From the NCBI RefSeq assembly GCF_014836635.1, contig NZ_JACSQL010000001.1, positions 620,001 through 684,000 on the forward strand: a stretch of DNA of 64,000 nt. The letters are read 5' to 3'. Numbering within the stretch: position 1 is the stretch's first letter; each line of letters starts with the position of its first letter. Below the pieces are notes generated by a model. It searched no databases. It was not told where the DNA came from and saw only the letters and a list, made by a program, of their open reading frames with translations. Shown piece by piece: positions 36,861-46,173 of the stretch. Made by a program: the position numbers and the translations under genes. The stretch is from Paenibacillus gallinarum (lineage in GTDB: Bacteria; Bacillota; Bacilli; Paenibacillales; Paenibacillaceae).

Positions 36861-36978
36861 GTTTAAGAAGAATATGAAGTTCGTACATTTTTTCATGAGT
36901 TGGAGAACCTTGTATACTACGAATTTTATCACGCATTTTTTCTACCTTAATTTCGTGATGATCGTTGTAATTGTTCAA
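36856..36978 (-). CDS. possible 40-aa microprotein downstream of the M42 gene
   Basis: On the minus strand a frame from TTG 36978 to TAA 36856 encodes 40 residues, including MRDKIRSIQGSPTHEKMYEL; an internal ATG has AAGG about 8 bases upstream. It starts 12 bases after the M42 peptidase stop, and its stop codon lies inside the terminator stem, which suggests a real small gene. No family is recognised. Confidence 0.35.
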   Translation of the reverse strand: MNNYNDHHEIKVEKMRDKIRSIQGSPTHEKMYELHILLKQ

Positions 36979-36990
36979 TCAAAAAGAGAT

Positions 36991-38028
36991 TTAAGCAGTG
37001 ATGTAAGCAGCTAGCAGTCTAGCTGTATTGATTACTGCTTTTTTATGTGTACGTTCCATAGCATGGGAAGCATGTACACCAGGTCCGATCAAAGCCGCAC
37101 GAATATTGTTACCGCCGCGTAGTGCAGCTGTAGCATCCGAACCATAGAAAGGGTAGATATCGACAGCGTAGTCGATGTCAGAAGCTTTTGCTAGTTCAAT
37201 CAGCCGGGATGTCATTTCATAATCATAAGGTCCCGAAGAATCTTTTGCACAGATCGACACGTCGGTTTCTTTACAAGACAGATCGTCTCCAATACAGCCC
37301 ATATCCACAGCAATCATTTCATCAATATCACTTGGAATATAAGCCGTACCGTGACCAACTTCCTCATAGTTGCTGATTAATAGTTTCACTTGATGTTTAG
37401 GCGTCCATTGATTACTCTTAGCGGATTCCAGTAAGGCAAAGAGGGCAGAGACACTTGCTTTGTCATCCAGATGGCGAGATTTGATATACCCGCTGGCAGT
37501 GAACTCGGCACGTGGATTAAAAGAAATGAAATCGCCTACTCCGATTCCTAGATCCAAAACATCTTGTTTTGTTTCTACAAGCTCATCGATTCTGATTTCC
37601 ATATGATTCTCTTCTCGTTTGAATTCTCTGGCACCTGCATAGACGTGAACGGATGGAGCTGTAGACATAATTGTACCTGTATAGGACTTGCCGCTACGAG
37701 TATGAATGATGCAATACTCATTTTCAATGGAATTCATCATGAATCCACCGATGGATGTTAATTTTAATGTTCCGCTAGAGGTAATAGAACGAACCATAGC
37801 ACCCAGTGTATCGACATGAGCACTTAACGCGATAGTTCTGCTATTGTCCTCACCTGGAAGCGTGATAATGGTGCCGCCTTTTGCATTGCGCTCATACGAA
37901 AACCCAAGTCTCGACACTTCTGCTTCGATAAATTCCATAATGTGATGAGTAAACCCACTAGGGCTCGGAGTGTTAAGTAATTTATCGAGTAATTGTAAAG
38001 TATATTCCTCATTGATTTGAATGCTCAT
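36991..38028 (-). CDS. M42-family metallo-aminopeptidase
   Basis: A 345-residue dinuclear-zinc peptidase of the M42 family (FrvX/YsdC-like). Metal and catalytic segments are SAHVDTLG, SRHLDDKAS, EEVGHG and AVDMG, plus a late His in HASHAMERTH. Such enzymes form large cytosolic tetrahedral particles that trim peptides. GGGAG precedes ATG 38028. It is next to another peptidase gene, pepF, in the same direction, but a hairpin lies between them. Confidence 0.92.
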   Translation of the reverse strand: MSIQINEEYTLQLLDKLLNTPSPSGFTHHIMEFIEAEVSRLGFSYERNAKGGTIITLPGEDNSRTIALSAHVDTLGAMVRSITSSGTLKLTSIGGFMMNSIENEYCIIHTRSGKSYTGTIMSTAPSVHVYAGAREFKREENHMEIRIDELVETKQDVLDLGIGVGDFISFNPRAEFTASGYIKSRHLDDKASVSALFALLESAKSNQWTPKHQVKLLISNYEEVGHGTAYIPSDIDEMIAVDMGCIGDDLSCKETDVSICAKDSSGPYDYEMTSRLIELAKASDIDYAVDIYPFYGSDATAALRGGNNIRAALIGPGVHASHAMERTHKKAVINTARLLAAYITA

Positions 38029-38092
38029 CGTTCGATCTCCCTTGTCATGTATTGTATCTGACCCTGCTTGAAAAAACTGCTGTAAATCATGG

Positions 38093-38125
38093 AGAATCCC
38101 TTGCCGACTATTGGCAAGGGATTCT
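38093..38125 (-). terminator. hairpin after pepF
   Basis: GAATCCCTTGCC pairs with GGCAAGGGATTC. No clear T run follows on the minus strand, so termination may be partial. Confidence 0.55.
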
Positions 38126-38137
38126 AGGTATAATATT

Positions 38138-40054
38138 TTATTTCGTAAGCTGTTCCATTTGGGTGATTACCTCTTCGAACACGGCCATAGCCTCTCGAAT
38201 CGGTTCTGGGGAAGACATATCAACACCTGCTTTTTTCAGGATATTGATAGAGTAGTCACTTCCGCCGCTTTGCAGGAAGCCAAGGTAACGATCTACTGCA
38301 GGTTGACCTTCTTCCAGAATCTGTTTGGAGAAGCTTGTTGCTGCAGAGAACCCGGTTGCATATTTGTAAACGTAGAAGCTGTTGTAGAAATGAGGGATAC
38401 GTGCCCATTCCATTTCAATATCCTGATCAACTACCATATCTTCTCCATGATACTTTTTGTTTAGATCATAGTAGATCTCGGAGAGGAGTTGAGGTGTTAA
38501 GGATTCTCCTTGTTCTGCACGTTCGTGAATGATTTTCTCGAACTCAGCAAACATCGTTTGACGGAATACGGTTGTACGGAACTGATCTGCATAATAGGTG
38601 AGCAGATACAATTTCTCTTTTGGTTCTGTTGATTTTTTAAGCATGTAATCCATCAGCAGAGCTTCATTCGTTGTAGACGCAACTTCAGCCAAGAAAATGG
38701 TGTACTGCGCGTCTCTATATTTCTGTGCATGGTCTGAGAAATAGGAGTGAAGAGCGTGACCCATTTCATGAGTTAACGTGAACATGCTGTTCAAATTATC
38801 TTTATGATTCAGGAGTACATAAGGATGTGTGCCGTAAGCGCCCCAGCTATACGCTCCTGTGCGTTTATTTTCATTTTCGTATACATCGATCCACCGGTCG
38901 TTAAAACCTTCCTGAAGAGCATCCAGGTACTTCTCACCAAGAGGCTTCAAGCTCTCTTTAACGGACTTTTTCGCTTCATCGTAGGAGATATCCATTTTGT
39001 ATTCATCAACGAGAGGAGCGAAGAGATCATACATATGCAGTTCATCTACTCCGAGCAGTTTCTTGCGCAGTTTCATATAACGCTGAAGTAGCGGCAAGCT
39101 TTCATGGATGGTATCAACGAGGTTCGTATACACTTCGGTTGGAATGTTGTCACCATAGAGGGACATTTCCATAACGGAAGGGTATTTACGAACCGTTGAA
39201 TAGAAAATGTTTTTATTTACACTCGCGCTAAGCGTAGCAGCGATCGTATTTTTATTTTTCGCGTAAGTGCTGTAGACCGCTTTGAATGCTCTTTCACGCA
39301 CTTCACGATTTGGGTTCTCTAGGAACTGAATATAGCTACCGTGAGTTAATTCAACTTCGTTTCCATGCTCATCTTTGATTTTCGGGAATTTGAGATCGGC
39401 ATTATTCAGCATGCCAAAAATCGTCTGCGGAGCTTGAGACAAGTTACCAACTTGAGCAAGTAAAGCTTCTTCCGCTTTTGATAGAACATGTGCTTTTTCG
39501 CGTTTCATCTCTACTAACGTGAATTGATACGGCTTAAGAATAGGATTTTCGATAAAAGCATCGAGTTCCTTATCCGGTAAAGCGAGAATTTCCGGAGTCA
39601 CAAAAGATAAAGATTCACTAACCTGCACACTCAATTTCTTCGCCTTTTGAGAAAGTGCTTGATATGTAGGGTTTGCCGTATCTTCATCATGATGCATATG
39701 AGCATAAACATATAAACGTTCTGTTTTGAGAGAAATATCATCCTCGAGTTCAAAACAGGATTTTACAGCTTCCGCTTGACTCAGTTTGCCTTGGAATTCT
39801 GCTGCTTTCTTGGTCAAGGTTTTGACCTCTTCATATTCTTTATCCCATGCAGCTTGATTCTCAAATAAATCCTGCAGGTTCCACTGATCCTCTAAAGGTA
39901 CTTCACTTCGTTTCACTACTTTACTCATATTCATCCTCCTTTGATGATCATTAAATAAAGATGGGCCGGAACGGTCAGCTTGTGCATGAGCAGTCCCATT
40001 CGTAAACAACAGACTGGCGGCAAGCACAAAAAGCAATGTCTTTCGGGCATACAC
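38138..40054 (-). CDS. pepF: oligoendopeptidase F with two possible starts
   Basis: M3B zinc peptidase that degrades oligopeptides. The HEMGH zinc motif is at residues 387-391 of the short form. Two starts each have a strong ribosome site in the same frame. GTG 40054 has AAGGAGG with 8-base spacing and adds a signal-peptide-like leader (RKTLLFVLAASLLF, then TAHAQA as a possible cleavage site). ATG 39928 has AAAGGAGG with 6-base spacing and gives the usual 596-residue cytosolic enzyme. Family members are normally cytosolic, so the upstream start may create a second, exported form. Confidence 0.88.
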   Translation of the reverse strand: MYARKTLLFVLAASLLFTNGTAHAQADRSGPSLFNDHQRRMNMSKVVKRSEVPLEDQWNLQDLFENQAAWDKEYEEVKTLTKKAAEFQGKLSQAEAVKSCFELEDDISLKTERLYVYAHMHHDEDTANPTYQALSQKAKKLSVQVSESLSFVTPEILALPDKELDAFIENPILKPYQFTLVEMKREKAHVLSKAEEALLAQVGNLSQAPQTIFGMLNNADLKFPKIKDEHGNEVELTHGSYIQFLENPNREVRERAFKAVYSTYAKNKNTIAATLSASVNKNIFYSTVRKYPSVMEMSLYGDNIPTEVYTNLVDTIHESLPLLQRYMKLRKKLLGVDELHMYDLFAPLVDEYKMDISYDEAKKSVKESLKPLGEKYLDALQEGFNDRWIDVYENENKRTGAYSWGAYGTHPYVLLNHKDNLNSMFTLTHEMGHALHSYFSDHAQKYRDAQYTIFLAEVASTTNEALLMDYMLKKSTEPKEKLYLLTYYADQFRTTVFRQTMFAEFEKIIHERAEQGESLTPQLLSEIYYDLNKKYHGEDMVVDQDIEMEWARIPHFYNSFYVYKYATGFSAATSFSKQILEEGQPAVDRYLGFLQSGGSDYSINILKKAGVDMSSPEPIREAMAVFEEVITQMEQLTK

Positions 40055-40153
40055 TAGCGGTTCCTCCTTAATGTAAGGCACTAAAACATAGTATGACCGT
40101 TCCGGTAATGAAATATTTGAAAGGAAGTAACCGCCAGGGTACCAGGTAAGCGG

Positions 40154-40336
40154 TTAGCTGCCCATTGTTAACAAACTGTACATAATAAGGAAGAAGGCGA
40201 ACGCAATCATTAAAATAGAAATAATAGCAAGCGGCCTACGAAGTCTTTGTGGAAGCGAGTCTTTTTTCACAATAACGACAACGCCGAGCAGGAAGGCAGA
40301 AACAATAAATATAAGTATGTTACTGCTAACATCCAT
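40154..40336 (-). CDS. small two-helix membrane protein (60 aa)
   Basis: Two hydrophobic helices (~7-23 and ~36-57) are joined by a basic loop (KKDSLPQRLRR). GAGG precedes ATG 40336. No family is recognised. It follows the next upstream small gene by 5 bases, so both form a unit. Confidence 0.6.
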   Translation of the reverse strand: MDVSSNILIFIVSAFLLGVVVIVKKDSLPQRLRRPLAIISILMIAFAFFLIMYSLLTMGS

Positions 40337-40341
40337 ATATT

Positions 40342-40575
40342 TTATACCTCTTTGAAAGCAGCCATGATTTCAGCCCATTCTTCTTCTCTGTCTACAAAAT
40401 CTTCTTTAGGAAAACGGTTTTTTGCCCAATGCATAAGAGCAGGTCTGCTCATAAATGTGTGAGTATCTTCTCCCCACTGATCAGAGATTTCACGAAGTAC
40501 TATATAACGACCTTGTACTTCTACAGTCATCATATTCCATTTGTCTTTTTTATATATTTGATGTTTTTTAATCAT
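40342..40575 (-). CDS. small hypothetical protein (77 aa)
   Basis: A soluble, aromatic-rich protein (HTFMSRPALMHWAKNRF near the middle). ATG 40575 has GGAG 8 bases upstream, which is better than the ATG two codons earlier. No family is recognised. It is divergent from the cold-shock gene. Confidence 0.6.
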   Translation of the reverse strand: MIKKHQIYKKDKWNMMTVEVQGRYIVLREISDQWGEDTHTFMSRPALMHWAKNRFPKEDFVDREEEWAEIMAAFKEV

Positions 40576-40664
40576 GTGCATTTCTCCATTTGCGGTTTTG
40601 GTAAAATGATACCTTACCCAGGTTCCAGAAGCAAATTATTTTATGGTTTTGATCAAAACAGTAA

Positions 40665-40693
40665 TTGCATTGTAAAAACTTATGCAGTATAAT
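40665..40693 (+). promoter_or_regulatory. promoter of the cold-shock gene
   Basis: TTGCAT (40665-40670) and TATAAT (40688-40693) have 17-base spacing. Confidence 0.8.
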
Positions 40694-40738
40694 ATAGACA
40701 TTCGCCATAGATGGCGGCATTTTTAGGAGGTTGTTCAT

Positions 40739-40936
40739 TTGAAAGGTACAGTTAAATGGTTTAATGCAGAAAAAGGTTATGGTTTTCTTCAAGTTGAAGG
40801 CGGCGACGATGTATTCGTTCACTTCTCCGCTATTCAAGGAGACGGATTCAAAACTCTAGAAGAAGGTCAAGCGGTAGAATTCGAAATTACTGATGGAAAC
40901 CGTGGTCCTCAAGCAGCTAACGTAATCAAACTGTAA
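40739..40936 (+). CDS. cold-shock protein
   Basis: A 65-residue OB-fold single-strand nucleic acid binding protein of the CspB family. RNP1 is KGYGFL and RNP2 is VFVHFS. TTG 40739 has AGGAGG 8 bases upstream. The predicted leader is short (about 40 bases), unlike E. coli cspA. It acts as an RNA chaperone. Confidence 0.95.
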   Translation: MKGTVKWFNAEKGYGFLQVEGGDDVFVHFSAIQGDGFKTLEEGQAVEFEITDGNRGPQAANVIKL

Positions 40937-40990
40937 GAATTTTTCCGTACTTATCGGATTTCTTATACAAGTTTGTTTGAATCGTGTATT

Positions 40991-41031
40991 GAAAGCGCAG
41001 TTTTCCCGATCAGGGGAGCTGCGCTTTTTTT
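40991..41031 (+). terminator. terminator of the cold-shock gene
   Basis: GAAAGCGCAG and CCC pair with GGG and CTGCGCTTTTTT. Confidence 0.85.
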
Positions 41032-41134
41032 GATTGTTCCTGTGATTATATTCACACGTGCTATACTATTAAATGTGATAAAAAATGGACAGAGGGCTAA
41101 TGTTCATTCAATATAAATAAGTGACTTAGATTAT

Positions 41135-41163
41135 TTGTACAAAATGGCATGTCATATTATAAT
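41135..41163 (+). promoter_or_regulatory. ytpB promoter
   Basis: TTGTAC (41135-41140) and TATAAT (41158-41163) are 17 bases apart. Confidence 0.75.
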
Positions 41164-41219
41164 GGGTATTGGTTTGAACAGGTATGAATATGTAAAGAAC
41201 AAAGTGGAGGCACCGTCAT

Positions 41220-42308
41220 TTGATTAACCAAAAACAAAGTAATCGTAATGTTCCACGGGGGCCCATTGGACTAATGAACCGGGTATATAGACATATTTTC
41301 CCGGGAGTCAGACAAGAACTTAGTCGAATTAAAATGAGAGCAGAAGAGATTCCAGACCCGGAGCTTAGAACACAGGCACTTGCCAGTATTGCAAGCAAAC
41401 AGTTTCACTGCGAAGGAGGCGCTATTTATGCGGCCGCCAATTTGTCGATGAAGGATATCCTTATTCCACTCATCGTATCGTATCAAACGATCAGTGATTA
41501 TTTGGATAATTTATGCGATCGAAGCACTTCCATGGATGCCGAAGATTTTAGGCTGCTACATAAATCGATGCTTGACGCGGTTAATCCTGACGCGAAATTA
41601 GTAAATTATTATGCGCTTCGTAAGGAACAAGAAGATGATGGATATTTGCATAGTCTTGTATCTACTTGTCAATCCTGCTTAAAGAGGTTGCCCGGCTATT
41701 CGGCTGTTAAACCTTATGTTCAAGATTTGGTAGGACTCTATGTCGACTTACAAGTATACAAGCATATTAAGCCTGGACTTCGTGAACAAGCTTTACTCGA
41801 TTGGTGGGAACTTCATAAGCAGCGCACGCCGGAATTACAATGGAATGAGTTTGCAGCAGCTACGGGTTCAACACTAGGGGTATTCATGCTTTTCCTTGCT
41901 GCTACAGACCCACATCTAGATGATGTTGAAGCTTCCTCTATTCATGCATCCTATTTCCCGCATGTGACAGGGCTACACATCATGCTCGATTATTTAATCG
42001 ATCAGGAGGAAGACAGACAGGGCGGGGATCTTAACTTTTGTAATTATTACGAAAGTGAGGACGAAATGATCGAACGTATCGCCTATATTGTTGATGAGGC
42101 TCGCAACGACGTTTCAAACATTCCTGCAAGTTCTTTTCACCGGATGATTATTGAAGGACTGCTTGCACTATACTTGACTGATCCTAAGGTCAGCGAGCAG
42201 CAGGAGGTTCGTTCCGTCTCCAAAAGGTTACTAAGAAATAGCCCGCTAACTAGACGCTTTTTCTTGGTCAATACCAAATGGATTCGTAAACATATGTATG
42301 AGAAATAA
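41220..42308 (+). CDS. ytpB: tetraprenyl-beta-curcumene synthase (YtpB family)
   Basis: A 362-residue DUF2600 protein. B. subtilis YtpB makes a C35 terpene from heptaprenyl diphosphate, a precursor of sesquarterpenes in spores. The segment SDYLDNLCD (~91-99) and LDYLIDQEED (~259-268) are acidic motifs of the type that could bind the diphosphate through Mg. TTG 41220 has GGAGG 9 bases upstream. It is followed 15 bases later by pfkA, an unusual partner. Confidence 0.85.
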   Translation: MINQKQSNRNVPRGPIGLMNRVYRHIFPGVRQELSRIKMRAEEIPDPELRTQALASIASKQFHCEGGAIYAAANLSMKDILIPLIVSYQTISDYLDNLCDRSTSMDAEDFRLLHKSMLDAVNPDAKLVNYYALRKEQEDDGYLHSLVSTCQSCLKRLPGYSAVKPYVQDLVGLYVDLQVYKHIKPGLREQALLDWWELHKQRTPELQWNEFAAATGSTLGVFMLFLAATDPHLDDVEASSIHASYFPHVTGLHIMLDYLIDQEEDRQGGDLNFCNYYESEDEMIERIAYIVDEARNDVSNIPASSFHRMIIEGLLALYLTDPKVSEQQEVRSVSKRLLRNSPLTRRFFLVNTKWIRKHMYEK

Positions 42309-42323
42309 GAGGAGGAAATCATA

Positions 42324-43295
42324 ATGTCAGCAGTCAAAAAAATTGCAGTGTTAACTAGTGGAGGAGACTCTCAGGGGATGAACGCCGCTGTTCGTGCCGT
42401 GGTACGCAGTGGACTTTACTATGGGCTTGAAGTATTTGGTATTCAACGTGGGTATCAAGGTCTCTTGAATAATGATATTCGCCAAATGGACCTTCGCAGT
42501 GTTGGAGATATTATTCAGCGCGGTGGAACCGTACTTCAATCTGCACGTTGTAAGGAGTTTATGACACCAGAAGGTCAGCAAAAAGGTGCAGACATTTTGA
42601 GAGAGCACGGCATCGACGGTCTTGTCGTTATTGGCGGGGACGGATCTTATCAAGGGGCTAACAAGCTGAGTAAACTCGGAATTAATACGATGGCTCTTCC
42701 TGGTACAATTGACAATGATATCTCTTATACGGATTACACGATCGGTTTTGACACAGCTACAAGTATTGTAGTGGATGCCATTAACAAACTTCGTGACACG
42801 ATGTCTTCTCATGAACGTTCTTCTATCGTAGAGGTTATGGGTCGTCATTGCGGCGATATCGCTCTTCATGCAGGACTAGCATCTGGTGCTGAAACGATTC
42901 TGGTTCCAGAAGTACCATTTGACATGGATGAAGTTGCAAATCGAATGAGATCAAACTTTGAGCACGGTAAACGTCACAGTATCATTGTCGTAGCTGAAGG
43001 CGTTGGTAAGGGTGAAGATGTGGCTAAAGAAATTATGGAGCGCTGCCCAGCATATGAGCCGCGAGTAACCGTTCTTGGCCATATTCAGCGTGGGGGTACG
43101 CCAACTCCTTTTGATCGTAACTTAGCTAGCCGCCTAGGCGATTTTGCTGTTCGTAGCTTGATCGAAGGTGAGTCCGATAAAGCTTGTGGGATTATCAATA
43201 ATCAATTGACCCTTACAGACATCGACTTAGTAGTTAATACGAAAAAACCGATTAATATGGAATTGTATAATCTTGCACTTCGCCTTTCACAATAA
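42324..43295 (+). CDS. pfkA: ATP-dependent 6-phosphofructokinase
   Basis: Phosphorylates fructose 6-phosphate in glycolysis. The 323-residue length is normal. The ATP-site GGDGS is near 104-108, and PGTIDND and EVMGRH are present. The first nucleotide motif reads GGDSQGMN where B. subtilis has GGDSPGMN. In Bacillus pfkA is coupled to accA and pyk, whereas here it follows a terpene synthase gene and ends in a terminator. It may be the only Pfk or a second copy. Confidence 0.93.
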   Translation: MSAVKKIAVLTSGGDSQGMNAAVRAVVRSGLYYGLEVFGIQRGYQGLLNNDIRQMDLRSVGDIIQRGGTVLQSARCKEFMTPEGQQKGADILREHGIDGLVVIGGDGSYQGANKLSKLGINTMALPGTIDNDISYTDYTIGFDTATSIVVDAINKLRDTMSSHERSSIVEVMGRHCGDIALHAGLASGAETILVPEVPFDMDEVANRMRSNFEHGKRHSIIVVAEGVGKGEDVAKEIMERCPAYEPRVTVLGHIQRGGTPTPFDRNLASRLGDFAVRSLIEGESDKACGIINNQLTLTDIDLVVNTKKPINMELYNLALRLSQ

Positions 43296-43312
43296 CCTAT
43301 ATAAATTAACCA

Positions 43313-43358
43313 AAAAGCTGCTCAGTGAATACCTTTCGGTACACTGAGCAGCTTTTTT
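43313..43358. terminator. bidirectional terminator between pfkA and the MATE gene
   Basis: AAAAAGCTGCTCAGTG pairs with CACTGAGCAGCTTTTTTT. Confidence 0.9.
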
Positions 43359-43364
43359 TAATGA

Positions 43365-44723
43365 TTAGTTGAATTTTTTTTGATTATAACGGCGTTGTAT
43401 GTTAACTAGACGCCATAACAAGGCAAATGCACCGCACCCAAGACCGGTGATTAGGCCGACCCAATACCCATAAGGTCCGAGAGTTGTATAAGTAGCGGTT
43501 ATAAACCCGATTGGCAGTCCAATTACCCAAAAAGCAATAAAGGTAATGATAAAAGCAGGGGAAACATCCTTGTATCCTCGTAATGAACCTTGTACCGGTG
43601 TGGCTACAGCATCGGAAATTTGGAAGAAGATTGCATATACTAAAAAATGCTGAATCAGATCAATGACAATGGGGTCGGTGGAATAAATACCAGCAACCTG
43701 CTCGCCGAATACGATAAGCACTACAGCAGTAAGTAAGGATAACGTTACAGCACTGCCGATTCCGATCATGCTGTACTTCTTGGCATCCTGTAGACGTTTT
43801 GCTCCGACCTCAAAACCGACAAGAATCGTGAGTGACATACTGATACTGAGAGGAATCATGTATAAGGTAGAAGCAAAGTTTAAAGCGGCTTGGTGGGCTG
43901 CAATTGTTGCCGTATCAAATCTACTCATAAATAAAGTAACGGCTGAGAATACAGAGGTCTCAAAAAATATCGCAAAACCAATGGGTACACCAATCGTCAA
44001 GAGTTCTTTCCATTTATGAATAGAAGGACCATGCCACTTCCGGAATACGCCATACTCGGCAAAAGGGCGAATACGATGTACTACAACGATGGAAATGAAG
44101 AAAATAATCCAATAAGTACATGCTGAAGCAATACCCGCACCAACCCCGCCTAGACGAGGGAAACCAAAATGCCCGAATATGAGTAGATAATTCAGTAAGA
44201 TATTGATTGGCAAAGAAATGAGCGTAATGATCATCGTTATTCTTGTTTGTCCAAGGGAATCCATAAAGTTACGGAGTACGGTATATCCAAAGAGTGGGAT
44301 AACCCCAAATGAAATGGCGCAGAGGAAATAATAAGCTACCGTTTGGACCCGGTCTTCAAGACTCATAAATTCCAAAACAGGGCCAATGACGAAACTTCCC
44401 ACAATAAGAATAAGAATCGCGATTGTAACAGCAAAATAGAGTGCCTGTATTACATTGAAACGCACATCATTCTTGCGCCCGCTGCCGATCAACTGAGATA
44501 CAATCGGTGTAATTCCCATAAGAATACCGCTGAGACCAGTTTGAATAGGAATCCAAAGACTCGCTCCGATGGCTACACCTGCTAAATCTTGTGGGCTAAA
44601 GTGCCCAGACATATTGGTGTCGAAAAAAGTGATTGCTGATAACGAAATCTGCGTAATGAGGATGGGGAGCAAAATAATAAGAAATTGCTTCCACTTTTGC
44701 GATGTAGTAAATGTCTGATTCAT
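43365..44723 (-). CDS. MATE-family efflux transporter
   Basis: A 452-residue transporter with 12 predicted helices, typical of NorM/MATE exporters, which expel cationic drugs with sodium or proton gradients. The N-terminus ILITQISLSAITFFDTNMSG and the mid-protein LFMSRFDTATIAAHQ are family-like. GGAG lies 7 bases before ATG 44723. The substrate is unknown. Confidence 0.9.
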   Translation of the reverse strand: MNQTFTTSQKWKQFLIILLPILITQISLSAITFFDTNMSGHFSPQDLAGVAIGASLWIPIQTGLSGILMGITPIVSQLIGSGRKNDVRFNVIQALYFAVTIAILILIVGSFVIGPVLEFMSLEDRVQTVAYYFLCAISFGVIPLFGYTVLRNFMDSLGQTRITMIITLISLPINILLNYLLIFGHFGFPRLGGVGAGIASACTYWIIFFISIVVVHRIRPFAEYGVFRKWHGPSIHKWKELLTIGVPIGFAIFFETSVFSAVTLFMSRFDTATIAAHQAALNFASTLYMIPLSISMSLTILVGFEVGAKRLQDAKKYSMIGIGSAVTLSLLTAVVLIVFGEQVAGIYSTDPIVIDLIQHFLVYAIFFQISDAVATPVQGSLRGYKDVSPAFIITFIAFWVIGLPIGFITATYTTLGPYGYWVGLITGLGCGAFALLWRLVNIQRRYNQKKFN

Positions 44724-44857
44724 GTCTATTCTCCATTTATCTTATTATCTGTGATTTGTGAATGCACACAAAGAAATATTTTAATAGATGTGCGGGAGAA
44801 TGAACAGAGTAATTTCTTTCTATATGAGTGAAAAAGAGAAGGGGATGTAAACCTAAA

Positions 44858-44890
44858 AAAACCGCTATGCCGAAAGATCGGCAATAGCGG
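44858..44890 (-). terminator. terminator of the 64-aa gene
   Basis: CCGCTATTGCCGATC pairs with CGGCATAGCGG on the minus strand, followed by T7. Confidence 0.8.
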
Positions 44891-44902
44891 CGGCGTGCGG
44901 TT

Positions 44903-45097
44903 TTATTGTAAATACATATTGTCTTGCTGTTCACAAATACTGTACTGAATGATTTCCATAGCATCCTCTGGTTCCAAAATTCCGAATCCATCCCGAAGCA
45001 CAATTAACGAATTGAGTTCATGTTGCCTTAAAGTGGGGAGCATTTCTGGAAACCATTTCGTGACGATATCAGACAGTTTTACCCTTTCCATTTCCAC
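44903..45097 (-). CDS. small hypothetical protein (64 aa)
   Basis: An acidic soluble protein, with ILEPEDAMEIIQYSICEQ near its end. GTG 45097 has AGGGTGA about 6 bases upstream; ATG 45091 is an alternative. A strong terminator follows directly, which supports a real gene. No family is recognised. Confidence 0.5.
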   Translation of the reverse strand: MEMERVKLSDIVTKWFPEMLPTLRQHELNSLIVLRDGFGILEPEDAMEIIQYSICEQQDNMYLQ

Positions 45098-45277
45098 AAA
45101 TAATCACCCTTTCCTCACTTAGAATCATTCAGCAAAGAATCATTCATTGCCTGGAAAAGCCATGTGCTTGGTGAAATTACGGATAGACAAGATAAGCTCT
45201 TGAGAACATGGGTTGCAATACGAGTATGCATTCATAGTATACCACAAGGCCCTTAAATATTACACTTGACAAACACC

Positions 45278-46099
45278 CTAATTCTTCCTAAAAGACCCCA
45301 TAATCCCAACGGTTTCTACGATGTTAACAAACGCCTTCGGATCGGTATCCTTAATAATTTGCTTTATTTCGTCGAGCTCATATTTAGTCGTTACTGTCAT
45401 CAGCATATCTTTTTCGTGATCAGTGAAGGCACCCTGTGTTCTGATTTTGGTGACTCCTCGCTGTCTTGGCAACAATTTTTTTAGCATGATATCTGTCTCA
45501 TTGGTAACGATAAATAAAGTCACTTTTACATGCCCAATATGAATAAGATCTATAATTTTGCCTGTAATGTAAATGGATAATACAGAGATTAAGGCAATAT
45601 TCCAGTCATCATTCAAGTATCCGGCAAGCATAATGATAATCCCGTTCATACACGCCATAATAGTTCCAATTGGAAAATCTCGGTACCGGGTAATAATGGA
45701 AGCAACGATATCCAGTCCTCCAGATGAACCTCCTGCCCGATAGGCCAAGCCAGTTCCTACACCAATCAGCACCCCGCCAAATACGGAAGAAAGGAGGGGG
45801 TCTACTACAACGGCAGTTACAGGTACTAAATTTAGCATCCACGTCGTCGCTATAACATTCACAATGCTAAAAGTGATAAACCTTCTACCGAGCATAAACC
45901 AACCGGCAACAAGGAGTGGAATGTTAAAAGCAAAGTACATGAAATTAAAATTTAGGCTGGTGAAATATCCGATCAGCATGGACACACCAGAAATACCCCC
46001 ACTTAGAAGCTCATGAGGGATTAGAAAAAGATTGAAGCCTGCTGCAATAATGGCACCGCCTATAAAAACAAGAACGGATTTTGTAAGTAATTTAAACAC
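45278..46099 (-). CDS. YitT-family membrane protein
   Basis: A 273-residue protein with five to six transmembrane helices (~8-180, with the GGISGVSMLIGY and RAGGSSGGLDIVA segments) and a C-terminal DUF2179 domain (~185-265), which is the standard YitT layout. Function is unknown. GTG 46099 follows GAGGTGA. Confidence 0.92.
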   Translation of the reverse strand: MFKLLTKSVLVFIGGAIIAAGFNLFLIPHELLSGGISGVSMLIGYFTSLNFNFMYFAFNIPLLVAGWFMLGRRFITFSIVNVIATTWMLNLVPVTAVVVDPLLSSVFGGVLIGVGTGLAYRAGGSSGGLDIVASIITRYRDFPIGTIMACMNGIIIMLAGYLNDDWNIALISVLSIYITGKIIDLIHIGHVKVTLFIVTNETDIMLKKLLPRQRGVTKIRTQGAFTDHEKDMLMTVTTKYELDEIKQIIKDTDPKAFVNIVETVGIMGSFRKN

Positions 46100-46158
46100 T
46101 TTCTCACCTCAACAATAATTCATATTATAATGCTAGCTGGTAATTGTAAATCGTTTTG

Positions 46159-46167
46159 TGATATAAT
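46159..46167 (+). promoter_or_regulatory. extended -10 promoter of cshA
   Basis: TGA-TATAAT (46159-46167) is an extended -10 element. It would start transcription near 46174, about 248 bases ahead of the gene. Confidence 0.55.
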
Positions 46168-46173
46168 ATTGTT

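Noticed and set aside
45121-45147. Short direct repeat AGAATCATTCA upstream of the 64-aa gene
   Set aside because: Only two copies of 11 bases with no wider pattern; chance is a sufficient explanation.
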